Source of the DNA: Curtobacterium sp. VKM Ac-1376 | GTDB lineage: Bacteria > Actinomycetota > Actinomycetes > Actinomycetales > Microbacteriaceae | NCBI RefSeq assembly: GCF_015351025.1 | Contig: NZ_JADKRV010000002.1 | Coordinates: 1 to 64,000, forward strand | Reading direction: 5' to 3' | Length of the DNA: 64,000 nucleotides | Shown here: in pieces, positions 27,192 to 35,855 of the stretch | How positions within the stretch are numbered: position 1 is the first letter of the stretch | Layout: each line of letters begins with the position of its first letter | Made by a program: the position numbers and the translations under genes | Notes under the pieces: model-generated | Seen by the model: the letters and a program-made list of their open reading frames with translations, nothing else | Database searches by the model: none | What the model was told of the DNA's origin: nothing

Positions 27192-28093
27192 CAGTGCTCG
27201 GCCTTGCCGTGCCGCCAGTAGCCCATGAACGCGACCTGCGCGCGGTCGATGCCGACGCCGCGGACCAGGTGGCGGCGGAGTTCCTTGACGCAGCCGGCCT
27301 CGCCCGCGATCCACGCGTAGACGGGGCGCTCGTCGATCGGTGCCGGCACGTCCCACAGCACCTGCTCGTCGACGTCGACGTCCGTGAACTCGGCGGCGGA
27401 CCCGCACGTCGCCGCCGACCCCGGTGCGACACTGGAGGCCCAGGCGTGCACCTGGTCGGTCATCCGGACGCCGTAGGTGGCGCCGTTCCGGGCGATCCAG
27501 CGGACCTCGACCCCGGCGGGCGCGGTGACGGGCAGGCGGTCGGCGTCGGTCGGCACCTCGATGAAGACGTGACCGACGGTGGAGACGTCGAGCGCCTCGA
27601 GGATGGCGCAGATGGCCGGGGCGGCGGTCTCGTCGCCGGCGAGCAGGATGCGGTTCGCGTGGCCCGGGGCGAACTCGGCAGCACCGGTCGGCAGGTCCTC
27701 GGGCGACTCCGGCACGCGCGGCCCGACGACGCGGATCTCGTCACCGACGCGGCAGGACGACACCCACCGCGACGCGGGACCGGCGTCGCCGTGGGCGACG
27801 AAGTCGATGTCGAGCTCACGGGCGTCCGGCCGGAACGAGCGGACCGTGTAGGTGCGCAGCGGGTTCCGGGTCTCGTCGGGCAGGGCACGCCAGGCGGCGT
27901 ACCAGTCCTCGTCCTCCGGCAGTTCGGAGAAGCCGATGCCGGGCAGGGGCAGCACGATCTTGATCCGCTGGTCGAGCCCGACCGAGGAGAAGTCGGCGAG
28001 GGCGTCGCCCGTCAGCGTCACCCGGACGAAGTGCGGGGTGAGCGACGTGACGGCGGCCACGCGGACGGAGAAGACGCGATACCGGGTTGCCAC
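27191..28093 (-). CDS. siderophore-interacting protein (FAD-binding ferric reductase)
   Basis: A 300-residue flavin reductase of the SIP/ViuB family that releases iron from siderophores in the cytoplasm. The FAD-binding beta-barrel has the typical RTYTVRSFR, the linker carries GDETAAPAI, and the C-terminus has the conserved WIAGEAGCVKELRRHLV and FMGYWRHGKAE. The GTG start at 28093 is 9 bases from the iron box. It is the first gene of a two-gene unit with the ABC ATPase and is divergent from the hydrolase gene. Confidence 0.94.
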   Translation of the reverse strand: MATRYRVFSVRVAAVTSLTPHFVRVTLTGDALADFSSVGLDQRIKIVLPLPGIGFSELPEDEDWYAAWRALPDETRNPLRTYTVRSFRPDARELDIDFVAHGDAGPASRWVSSCRVGDEIRVVGPRVPESPEDLPTGAAEFAPGHANRILLAGDETAAPAICAILEALDVSTVGHVFIEVPTDADRLPVTAPAGVEVRWIARNGATYGVRMTDQVHAWASSVAPGSAATCGSAAEFTDVDVDEQVLWDVPAPIDERPVYAWIAGEAGCVKELRRHLVRGVGIDRAQVAFMGYWRHGKAEH

Positions 28094-28102
28094 GGGATCG
28101 AG

Positions 28103-28121
28103 TATGGCATGCCTTACCTAA
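28103..28121 (-). promoter_or_regulatory. DtxR/IdeR-type iron box
   Basis: On the minus strand TTAGGTAAGGCATGCCATA matches 13 of 19 positions of the established box TTAGGTTAGGCTAACCTAA, with the conserved TTAGGT half intact. It starts 9 bases before the SIP start codon and overlaps a CATACT that can act as the -10 box, so Fe2+-loaded repressor would block transcription directly. Confidence 0.75.
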
Positions 28122-28159
28122 CGTCTCCAGGCCCCCGGAACGGTGCGAGGATCGTCCCC

Positions 28160-29170
28160 GTGCCCGAAGCCCCCGACGACGAATTCGCCGACCTGCCCGC
28201 CCTCGCCCGCGCGAGCGGCGTGACGGAGCCGCTCCGCGCCTCCAGGCAGGTGGTCCGCACCGCTGGCGGACAGGAGATCTCCGCGATCCGGTGGGGCGAG
28301 GACGGCCAGGAGGCCCGGATCACCTACCTGCACGGGCTCGGCATCGACGCCCACAGCTTCGACACCACGGCGCTCGCAGTCGGTGAGCCGGCGGTCGCCC
28401 TCGACCTGCCCGGACACGGCCGGTCGTCGTGGCGGGACGACGCGGACTACGCGGCGGCCGCGACGGCGCCGAGCGTGCTCGCCGCCCTCGATGCACTCGA
28501 CGTGCCGCCCGGGATCGTCGTCGGGCACTCGCTCGGCGCGATCCTGTCCGCCCGCCTGGCCGCGACCGCGCCGGAGCGGGTCACCGGCCTCGTGCTCGTC
28601 GACATGTCGCCGGACTTCGCGCAGCGTGCGGTGGACCGGATCGCCCGTGCACTCGAGGCCGAGGAGCCGTTCGAGTCGCTCGAGCAGGTGGTCGACCGGG
28701 CGATCGAGGCCCGGGTCGGTGACGACCGCCAGGTGCTGCTGCGCGAGGCCCGGCACACCACCGCCCTCGGTGCCGACGGTCGGCTCGTGCGCCGACACCA
28801 CTTCCCGCACCTGCCCGCCGGTCGGATGTCCTCGGTGGGGCGCTTCGCCGACGCGTGGCCGGACCTCGAGGCCCTGCGCGTGCCGATCCTGCTCGTCCGC
28901 GGGGACCGCGGGTACGTGTCGCCGAAGCTGCACGCCGGGTTCGCCGAACGTCTGCCCGCCGCCGAGATCGTCACCGTCGCCGCACGGCACGCGGTGCAGA
29001 ACCAGGCTCCCCTCGAACTGGCGTCGGCGATCCGGGCATGGGCGGAGCGGCACGGATTGTTGCACCCGATCGAAGAACCGTCGTCGGACGGCGCCGGCCG
29101 CCGGTACCCTCGTGCGAGCGCGAGGCCCGACGACCGCCCTCGCGCCCGGAAGGAACCCACACCCCCATGA
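28160..29170 (+). CDS. alpha/beta hydrolase
   Basis: A 336-residue alpha/beta-hydrolase. The catalytic triad is readable: nucleophile Ser in VVGHSLGAILSA, the acid in LLVRGDRGYVS and the base in VAARHAVQNQ. The oxyanion region is ITYLHGLGIDAH. The last 30 residues are Arg/Pro-rich and low in complexity. The substrate is unknown; esters or amides are possible. The GTG at 28160 is preceded by a weak signal only. Its stop overlaps the ATG of the peptide-binding protein gene, so it is coupled to the ABC importer and could process what is imported. Confidence 0.85.
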   Translation: MPEAPDDEFADLPALARASGVTEPLRASRQVVRTAGGQEISAIRWGEDGQEARITYLHGLGIDAHSFDTTALAVGEPAVALDLPGHGRSSWRDDADYAAAATAPSVLAALDALDVPPGIVVGHSLGAILSARLAATAPERVTGLVLVDMSPDFAQRAVDRIARALEAEEPFESLEQVVDRAIEARVGDDRQVLLREARHTTALGADGRLVRRHHFPHLPAGRMSSVGRFADAWPDLEALRVPILLVRGDRGYVSPKLHAGFAERLPAAEIVTVAARHAVQNQAPLELASAIRAWAERHGLLHPIEEPSSDGAGRRYPRASARPDDRPRARKEPTPP

Positions 29171-30711
29171 GTCCGCTCCTGACCCGTCGCACCGCGCGCA
29201 CCACGCGCTTCGGGCGCGCTGCCCTCGCCGCCACCGCGGTCGCCGTCGTGTCCGCCCTCGCGCTGACCGGCTGCTCCGGCTCGTCCGACACCACCGGGGG
29301 CGATGACGCCACGGTGCGCGTCGGGCTGGTGCTGGAACCGACGAGCCTCGACATCCGGACCCAGTCCGGGGCCGCGCTCGACCAGGTGCTCATCGACAAC
29401 GTGTACCAGGGGCTCGTCGGACGCACTCCGGAGGGCGAGATCCGCGACGTGCTGGCGTCGTCGCACGAAGTGTCCGACGACGGCTTGACCTACACGTTCA
29501 CGTTGCGCGACGGCACGACGTTCCAGGACGGCGAGCCGGTCACCGCGGCCGACGTCGTCTGGTCGCTCGAGCAGGTCAAGTCGAACGAGACCTACGTCGA
29601 CTCCTCCAAGCTCGCGGGCGTCACCTCGATCACGTCCCCGTCGACGGGTGTGGTCGAGCTCACGCTCGCGAAGCCCGACTCCGACCTGCTCTGGAACCTG
29701 ACCGGCCGCTCGGGCCTGGTGCTCGAGAAGGCCGCGAAGAACGACCTGTCCGACAGCGCGAACGGCACCGGCCCATTCGAGGTCACGAGCTGGAAGCAGG
29801 GCGACTCGCTCACCTTCGACCGCAACGACGACTACTGGGGCACGAAGGCGAAGGTGGCGACGATCGTCTTCCGCTACATCACGGATCCGTCAACCGCGGT
29901 GAACGCGATGGCGAACGGTGACCTCGACGTCCTGAACCCGGTCGACGGCACGCTGAAGAGCCAGCTCGAGGGCAGCTCCGACATCGCGCTGCACAGCGGC
30001 AAGACGACGGACAAGTACACGTTGGCGTTCAACGACCGCAAGGAACCGTTCACCGACAAGCGGGTCCGCCAGGCGATCCGGCAGGCCATCGACCCGACGG
30101 CACTCATCACGGCGATCGGCGGCACGGGCGTCGAGCAGGGCGGGCCGATCCCCGAGCTCGACCCCGGCTACGAGGACCTGACCGACGTCGACGCGTACGA
30201 CCCTGCGAACGCGAAGAAGCTCCTCGCCGCCGCCGGGCAGCAGGACCTGCAGCTCACCCTCACCTACGCGAACGTGTACCCCACCACCATCGGTGACGTG
30301 CTCAAGTCGCAGCTCGCCGACGTGGGCATCACGCTGACGGTCAAGCGGGTGGACTTCGCCACCTGGCTGTCGACGGTGTTCCAGGCGCCGAAGTCGGGCG
30401 AGCGCGACTTCGACCTGTCGATGGTCGACCACGTCGAGGCCCGTGACTTCGGCAACTGGGCGAACCCGGACTACTACTTCGGCTACGACAACGCCGACGT
30501 GCAGGCGCTCTACGCGGAGTCGATCGCGGCGACCGACGAGGCCACCAAGACCGAGGCCCTGCGGAAGGCAGCCCGGATCGTCAGTGAGGACGCGGCCGGC
30601 GAGTGGCTGTACACGGCGACCGAGATCACCGCGGTGCGCTCGGGTGTGACGGGCTTCCCGGTCGACGGCGGCAACTCGCGCCTCGACCTGGCGGAGCTCG
30701 CCGTCGAGTGA
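29167..30711 (+). CDS. peptide/nickel-type ABC transporter substrate-binding lipoprotein
   Basis: A 514-residue family 5 solute-binding lipoprotein: Arg-rich start, hydrophobic stretch and lipobox LTGC near residue 38. The family pattern is clear (RVGLVLEPTSLDIRTQSG, TYTFTLRDGTTFQDGEPVTA, FNDRKEPFTDKRVRQAIRQA). It captures oligopeptides or similar ligands outside the cell. It overlaps the hydrolase stop by 4 bases and is followed by two permeases and two ATPases. The 82 bases before the permease carry a separate promoter. Confidence 0.93.
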   Translation: MSPLLTRRTARTTRFGRAALAATAVAVVSALALTGCSGSSDTTGGDDATVRVGLVLEPTSLDIRTQSGAALDQVLIDNVYQGLVGRTPEGEIRDVLASSHEVSDDGLTYTFTLRDGTTFQDGEPVTAADVVWSLEQVKSNETYVDSSKLAGVTSITSPSTGVVELTLAKPDSDLLWNLTGRSGLVLEKAAKNDLSDSANGTGPFEVTSWKQGDSLTFDRNDDYWGTKAKVATIVFRYITDPSTAVNAMANGDLDVLNPVDGTLKSQLEGSSDIALHSGKTTDKYTLAFNDRKEPFTDKRVRQAIRQAIDPTALITAIGGTGVEQGGPIPELDPGYEDLTDVDAYDPANAKKLLAAAGQQDLQLTLTYANVYPTTIGDVLKSQLADVGITLTVKRVDFATWLSTVFQAPKSGERDFDLSMVDHVEARDFGNWANPDYYFGYDNADVQALYAESIAATDEATKTEALRKAARIVSEDAAGEWLYTATEITAVRSGVTGFPVDGGNSRLDLAELAVE

Positions 30712-30780
30712 GGCGGAGTCGCACCGCCCTCCGGGGCGCGGCTCGGACCGGCCGCGTTCCCGGGGCGCGCTCCCTCCCCG

Positions 30781-30786
30781 TAGCAT
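30781..30786 (+). promoter_or_regulatory. internal -10 box before the permease genes
   Basis: TAGCAT, 7 bases before the GTG of the first permease. It would give a leaderless mRNA for permeases and ATPases apart from the binding protein, allowing unequal subunit levels. Confidence 0.45.
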
Positions 30787-30793
30787 CGGTGTC

Positions 30794-31747
30794 GTGACCC
30801 GGTTCCTCATCGGGCGGGTGCTCCTGCTCGTCGTCGGCCTGCTCGTGGCGAGCGTCATCATCTTCGCCACGCTCCGCGTGCTGCCCGGTGACGTCGCCCA
30901 GGTCGTCGCCGGCACGCAGTCGACCCCCGCGCAGGTCGAGCAGCTCCGCGAGCAGCTCGGGCTCGACCGCCCCGTCGTCGTGCAGTACCTCGACTGGATC
31001 GGCGGGGTCTTCCGCGGCGACCTCGGGCGTTCCCTCGTCACCAACGGCGCCGTCGCGCCGGAGATCGCGCAGAAGCTCGCGATCACGCTGCCGCTCGCCG
31101 CCATGTCGCTCGCGACCGCACTGGTGATCGGGGTCCCGCTCGGGGTCGTCGCCGCGGTGCTCCGTCGTCGACCCGGCGGTGCCGTGATCGGGTTCGCGGC
31201 ACAGGCCGTCGCCGCGGTCCCCGTGGTGTGGGCCGGCATGCTCCTCGTCGCCCTGTTCGCGGTGACGCTGCACTGGCTGCCGACGCAGGGCTTCCCGCTC
31301 GACGGCTGGTCGGAGCCGGGCCGGGCGTTCGCGTCGCTCGTCCTCCCGGCACTGACCATCGGCGCGGTCGAGGGTGCCGTCATCCTCCGGTTCACCCGCT
31401 CCGCGACCCTGTCCGTGCTCGACGCCGACCACGTCCGGACCGCCGCGGCCATCGGCCTCACCCGCACACAGGCGCTGCTCCGGCACGGGCTGCCGTCGGT
31501 GGCCCTCACCGTGCTCGCCGTGCTGGGGGTGCAGATCGCCGGGCTCCTCGTCGGGGCCGTCGTCGTCGAGCAGCTGTTCTCGCTGCCCGGGGTCGGTCGG
31601 ATGCTCGTCGCCGACGTCGGCCGCCGCGACATCACGAAGGTGCAGTCGGAGCTGCTCGTGCTCACCGGCCTCGTGCTGCTCGTCGGGTTCGCCGTCGACG
31701 TCGTGCACCGCGCCCTCGACCCCCGCCAGCGGGAGGTGCAGGGATGA
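30794..31747 (+). CDS. peptide ABC transporter permease (DppB type)
   Basis: A 317-residue inner-membrane protein with six membrane helices, the first at about 5-28. The N-terminal pattern RVLPGDVAQVVAGTQST and the cytoplasmic loop RFTRSATLSVLDADHVRTA with its A-A-x-x-x-G region are typical of DppB/OppB. It pairs with the next gene, whose ATG overlaps its stop, to form the channel. Confidence 0.93.
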   Translation: MTRFLIGRVLLLVVGLLVASVIIFATLRVLPGDVAQVVAGTQSTPAQVEQLREQLGLDRPVVVQYLDWIGGVFRGDLGRSLVTNGAVAPEIAQKLAITLPLAAMSLATALVIGVPLGVVAAVLRRRPGGAVIGFAAQAVAAVPVVWAGMLLVALFAVTLHWLPTQGFPLDGWSEPGRAFASLVLPALTIGAVEGAVILRFTRSATLSVLDADHVRTAAAIGLTRTQALLRHGLPSVALTVLAVLGVQIAGLLVGAVVVEQLFSLPGVGRMLVADVGRRDITKVQSELLVLTGLVLLVGFAVDVVHRALDPRQREVQG

Positions 31748-32673
31748 TCCGCCGCCTGGTGTCCCGGCCGACCGGGGTCTTCGCCGTCGTCGTGCTCGGC
31801 CTGCTGGTCGTGCTCGCCGCTGTGTCGCTCGTGTGGACGCCGCAGAACCCGTTCCGCGCCGACCCGTTCCACCAGTGGGAGGGTCCGAGCGCCGCGCACT
31901 GGTTCGGCACCGACGCCGCCGGCCGCGACATCGCGAGCTACCTGCTCGCCGGCACCCGCACCACCGTGCTCGTCGCGGTCGGCTCCGGCGTGATCGCGAG
32001 CATCGTCGGCATCGTCCTCACCGCCATCGGCTCCCTCACCGCCCGCTGGGTGCGCGAGGGCACGGCGGTCCTGCTCGACATCCTGGTGGCGTTCCCGACC
32101 CTGCTCACCGCGATGCTCCTCACCGCGGTCTTCGGCGGCTCCCTGGGCGTGGTGATCGTCAGCGTCGGGCTGTCCTTCGGCGTGACGATCGCGCGCGTCG
32201 CCCGCGGTGAGATCCGGCGGATCGCCCGGAGCGACTACGTCACCGCGGCCCGGGCCTCCGGCGTCGGTGGTGCCGGCGTGCTCGTCCGCCACCTGGTGCC
32301 GAACGCGGCGCCGCTGTTCACCGTGCAGCTGTCCCTGGCGATGGCCACCGCGGTCCTCGCCGAGGCGGGCCTGTCGTACCTGGGGTACGGCGCGGGGTCG
32401 GACACCGCGTCGTGGGGCACACTGCTCGCCGACCTGCAGACCTACATCGGCGTGCACCCGTGGAGCGCGACCTGGCCGGGTGCCGCGATCGCCCTCGTCG
32501 TCGCGGCGCTGTCGCTGCTGGGCGACGCCGTCCGCGACGCGGCCGACCCGCGCCTGACGACGAACGACCGTGCGTCGGACCGCCCCGCGACGGGCGGTAC
32601 CGGGCGTCCCGACCGCATCGACCGTATCAACCGCACCGACCCGCCAACGACCACCCCGGGGGTGACCGCATGA
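31744..32673 (+). CDS. peptide ABC transporter permease (DppC type)
   Basis: A 309-residue partner permease with about six helices. It has the DppC marker HWFGTDAAGRDIASYLL in the first periplasmic part and the loop RGEIRRIARSDYVTAARASG for ATPase docking. The C-terminal 30 residues (from about 280) are a hydrophilic Arg/Asp/Thr/Pro tail not usual in the family. The ATG overlaps the upstream stop (ATGA) and its own stop overlaps the next ATG. Confidence 0.93.
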   Translation: MIRRLVSRPTGVFAVVVLGLLVVLAAVSLVWTPQNPFRADPFHQWEGPSAAHWFGTDAAGRDIASYLLAGTRTTVLVAVGSGVIASIVGIVLTAIGSLTARWVREGTAVLLDILVAFPTLLTAMLLTAVFGGSLGVVIVSVGLSFGVTIARVARGEIRRIARSDYVTAARASGVGGAGVLVRHLVPNAAPLFTVQLSLAMATAVLAEAGLSYLGYGAGSDTASWGTLLADLQTYIGVHPWSATWPGAAIALVVAALSLLGDAVRDAADPRLTTNDRASDRPATGGTGRPDRIDRINRTDPPTTTPGVTA

Positions 32674-33464
32674 GCGGGCGTCCGACCGCAGCCTCCGGGC
32701 TCGAGGTGCGCGGTCTGTCGGTCCGCATCGCGGGGCGGACGATCCTCGACGACGTCACCTTCACCGTGCCTCCCGGCCAGCGCGTGGGCGTGATCGGAGC
32801 GAGCGGATCCGGCAAGTCCATGACCTCGCTCGCCCTGATGGGGCTGGAGCCGGCCGGCGCCGTCGTGACCGGCAGCGTGCGTCTGGACGGCACGGAGCTC
32901 GTCGGCCTGCCGGACCGCGAGCGCGCGCGACACCGCGGTGCGGGCATCGCGATGGTGTTCCAGGAGCCTGGTACCGCGCTCGACCCGCTGCGCCGCGTCG
33001 GCGCGCAGATCGCGGAGCCGCTCCGGCTGCACCGCAGACTCGACCGGCGTGCGGCCCGCGCGGCAGCCGCAGAACTGGCGGCGTCCGTCGGCCTGCCCGA
33101 CCCGGAGTCGCTGCTGCGGCAGTACCCGCACCAGCTGTCCGGCGGGCAGCGCCAGCGGATCTGCATCGCGATGGCGATGGCCGGGCAGCCGTCGTACCTG
33201 GTGGCGGACGAGCCGACCACCGCGCTCGACGTCACCACCGAGGCCCGCATCCTCGACCTGTTCGAGGGGCTGCCGGCCGGCATGGTCTTCGTGACGCACG
33301 ACCTCGCCGTGCTCGCGCGCATCGCCGACACCGCGGTCGTGCTCGACGCCGGGCGGGTCGTCGAGCACGGCACCGTCGCGGGACTCCTCGCCGCGCCGCA
33401 GCACCCCACCACCGTCGCCCTCGTCGAGGCCGCCCGCGCCACCGCCAGGAGGACCGCCCCGTGA
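32670..33464 (+). CDS. peptide ABC transporter ATP-binding protein (DppD type)
   Basis: A 264-residue ATPase with Walker A GASGSGKSM, signature LSGGQRQRICIAMAM, Walker B YLVADEPTTALDV and switch FVTHDLAV. It ends soon after the ATPase core, without the Cys-rich C-terminal motif that DppD/DppF use to bind a 4Fe-4S cluster, so it is at the short end of the family. Both ends overlap neighbours by 4 bases. Confidence 0.92.
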   Translation: MSGRPTAASGLEVRGLSVRIAGRTILDDVTFTVPPGQRVGVIGASGSGKSMTSLALMGLEPAGAVVTGSVRLDGTELVGLPDRERARHRGAGIAMVFQEPGTALDPLRRVGAQIAEPLRLHRRLDRRAARAAAAELAASVGLPDPESLLRQYPHQLSGGQRQRICIAMAMAGQPSYLVADEPTTALDVTTEARILDLFEGLPAGMVFVTHDLAVLARIADTAVVLDAGRVVEHGTVAGLLAAPQHPTTVALVEAARATARRTAP

Positions 33465-34246
33465 CGACCCCCGTTCTCGAAGCCTCCGGACTGCACCGCA
33501 CCTACCGGCTCCCCCGCCGCGGCCCCTTCGAACCCGGCCCGGTCCGCACCGCCGTCGACGGCGTCGACCTGACGATCGCCCCCGGCGCGCGGCTCGGGAT
33601 CGTCGGCGAGTCGGGTTCCGGCAAGTCCACCCTCGTACGGCTGCTCGCCGGCCTGGAGGCCCCGTCCGCCGGCGCCGTCGACGCCTCCGGTCGTCCGGTG
33701 GTCGCGACCAGGTCCGCACGTGCGTTGCGCTGGTTCCGTCGCGAGACCGGGGTGGTGTTCCAGGACCCGTACGCGTCGCTCGACCCCAGGATGCGCGTCG
33801 GGTCGATCGTCGCCGAGCCGCTGCGAGCGCTCCGGGTCCCCGGCTCGCACGACGACCTGGTGCGAGCCGTGCTGGAGCGCGTCGACCTGCCCGCCGACGC
33901 GGTCGACCGGTACCCGCACGAGTTCTCGGGAGGGCAACGGCAGCGCATCGCGATCGCCCGGGCCGTCGTGCACGCGCCGCGGATCCTGTTCGGGGACGAG
34001 CCGATGAGCGCCCTCGACGTGGTGGTCCGCGCCCGCGTGATCGAGCTCTTCCGATCGCTCGCCGACGACCTCGGGCTGACGCTCGTGCTGGTGTCGCACG
34101 ACATCGGCGTGGTCCAGCGGCTGTGCGACACGGTGGCGGTGATGTCCGCCGGGAGGATCGTCGAGCACGGGCCGGTGTCGCTCCTCGATGCGCCGCAGCA
34201 CCCGGTGACCCGGGCGTTGGTCGAGGCGGCACCGACGCTGCCGTAG
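33461..34246 (+). CDS. peptide ABC transporter ATP-binding protein (DppF type)
   Basis: A 261-residue ATPase with Walker A GESGSGKST, FQDPYASLDPRM (typical of DppF), signature FSGGQRQRIAIARAV, Walker B ILFGDEPMSALDV and switch LVSHDIGVV. With the DppD-like protein it makes the ATPase pair of the importer. The GTG start overlaps the upstream stop. Transcription appears to end in the 114 bases before the decarboxylase gene, where I see no clear hairpin. Confidence 0.92.
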   Translation: MTTPVLEASGLHRTYRLPRRGPFEPGPVRTAVDGVDLTIAPGARLGIVGESGSGKSTLVRLLAGLEAPSAGAVDASGRPVVATRSARALRWFRRETGVVFQDPYASLDPRMRVGSIVAEPLRALRVPGSHDDLVRAVLERVDLPADAVDRYPHEFSGGQRQRIAIARAVVHAPRILFGDEPMSALDVVVRARVIELFRSLADDLGLTLVLVSHDIGVVQRLCDTVAVMSAGRIVEHGPVSLLDAPQHPVTRALVEAAPTLP

Positions 34247-34360
34247 GGGCGCTGCGGGGCGTGCGCCGAGCGAGCCCTGTGCCGACGTGGAACGACACCG
34301 ACTTCGTCGCACCGTGCTCCGCTGAGCCGGCGGTGAACACGGGTCGGGTACACGGGAACG

Positions 34361-35839
34361 ATGAGCGACGACCTCGACCAGACCGACGCACCGTTCCTCG
34401 ATGCGCTCCGGGACTACCACGCCCGCGACCGCTACGGCTTCTCGCCGCCGGGGCACCGGCAGGGCCGCGGGGTCGACGCCGACACCCTCGCCGTGCTCGG
34501 GAAGGACCCGTTCCGCGCCGACGTCCTCGCGAGCGGCGGGCTCGACGACCGGAAGTCCTCGAACGGGTACCTGGCCACCGCCGAAGCGCTGATGGCCGAG
34601 GCGGTCGGCGCGGACACGGTGTTCTTCTCGACGTGCGGCAGCTCCCTGTCGGTGAAGGCGGCGATGCTCGCCGTGGCCGGTGTCGACGGTGGGATCCTGG
34701 TCAGCCGCGATGCCCACAAGTCCGTCACCGCAGGGCTGGTGTTCTCCGGACTGCAGCCGTACTGGGTCGAGCCGAGACTCGACCGCGACCAGGGGATCTC
34801 GCACCCGCCGTCGCCGTCCGACTACGCGGCGGTGTGGGACGAGCACCCGGATGCCGCGGCCGCGCTGGTCGTCAGCCCGACGCCGTACGGCACCTGCGCG
34901 GACATCGCCGGCATCGCCGCGGTGTGCCACGAGCGCGGCAAGCCCCTCATCGTCGACGAGGCCTGGGGCGCGCACCTGCCGTTCTCGGACCGGCTGCCGT
35001 CGTGGGCGATGGACGCCGGCGCCGACGTCTGCGTGACGAGCGTGCACAAGATGGGCCTCGGGTTCGAACAGGGGTCCGTCCTGCACCTCCGCGGCGACCT
35101 CGTCGACCACGACCACCTCTGGGCCTGTGCCGACATGCTCATGACGACGAGCCCGAACGTGCTCGTCTACGCGGGCATGGACGGCTGGCGTCGGCACATG
35201 ATGCGGGACGGCGCCGAGCTGATCGCCTCGACGATCGGCCTCGCTGACCGGACGCGGGAGCGCATCGAGGCGATCGACGGCATCCACGTGCTGCACGACG
35301 AGCTGCTGGGCGCGGAGGCGTCCCACCAGCTCGACCCGATGCGGATGCTCCTGGACGTGGAACCGCTCGGCATCACCGGCTACCAGGCCCACGACTGGAT
35401 CCGCGAGCACCACCGGCTCGACCTCGGCCTGTCCGACCACCGACACCTCGGCGTCGACGTCTCGCTGGCGGACGACGAGTTCACGACCGACCGCCTCGTG
35501 CACGCACTGCGGTCACTCGCAGCGGCGGCACCGCAGTTCCGACAGACGCCTCCCGTCCGGATCCCGGACGCGTCCGGCCTGCTGCTCGAGTCCGTGATGA
35601 CACCCCGTGCAGCGTTCTTCGGCGAGGTCGAGCTCGTCCCCGCCGAGCAGGCCGCGGGACGGATCGCCGCCGAGCAGGCCACGCCCTACCCGCCCGGGGT
35701 CCCGGCCTTCGTGCCCGGCGAGCGTCTCACCGCCGAGGTCATCGACTACCTGCGCAGCGGGCTCGAGGCCGGGATGGTCATGCCGGACCCCACGGACGGC
35801 AGCCTCGGCCTGATCCGGGTGGTGCGCGAGACGTGCTGA
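34361..35839 (+). CDS. Orn/Lys/Arg decarboxylase family protein
   Basis: A 492-residue fold-type I PLP enzyme. The Schiff-base lysine is K230 in TSVHKMGLGFEQGSV and the PLP ring Asp is D199 in DEAWGAHL. The N-terminal FSPPGHRQGRG and the C-terminal domain ending in PTDGSLGLIRVV match the family. It is shorter than the 700-residue inducible enzymes because it lacks the N-terminal wing domain. Substrates in this group include lysine, ornithine and arginine; none can be assigned from sequence alone. A cadaverine or putrescine product is likely. It is single, with no adjacent antiporter or agmatinase, and converges with the amidotransferase gene. Confidence 0.9.
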   Translation: MSDDLDQTDAPFLDALRDYHARDRYGFSPPGHRQGRGVDADTLAVLGKDPFRADVLASGGLDDRKSSNGYLATAEALMAEAVGADTVFFSTCGSSLSVKAAMLAVAGVDGGILVSRDAHKSVTAGLVFSGLQPYWVEPRLDRDQGISHPPSPSDYAAVWDEHPDAAAALVVSPTPYGTCADIAGIAAVCHERGKPLIVDEAWGAHLPFSDRLPSWAMDAGADVCVTSVHKMGLGFEQGSVLHLRGDLVDHDHLWACADMLMTTSPNVLVYAGMDGWRRHMMRDGAELIASTIGLADRTRERIEAIDGIHVLHDELLGAEASHQLDPMRMLLDVEPLGITGYQAHDWIREHHRLDLGLSDHRHLGVDVSLADDEFTTDRLVHALRSLAAAAPQFRQTPPVRIPDASGLLLESVMTPRAAFFGEVELVPAEQAAGRIAAEQATPYPPGVPAFVPGERLTAEVIDYLRSGLEAGMVMPDPTDGSLGLIRVVRETC

Positions 35840-35855
35840 CCCGCCCGGGCCGGGG

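Noticed and set aside
32767-32783. Another copy of the dispersed repeat arm (GTGCCTCCCGGCC)
   Set aside because: It lies inside the DppD-type gene and simply codes for VPPGQ in the right frame; no partner arm is present.
23540-35839. Polyamine pathway from the decarboxylase and the arginase-like protein
   Set aside because: The two genes are 10 kb apart and the arginase-like protein lacks two metal motifs, so agmatinase activity is unlikely.
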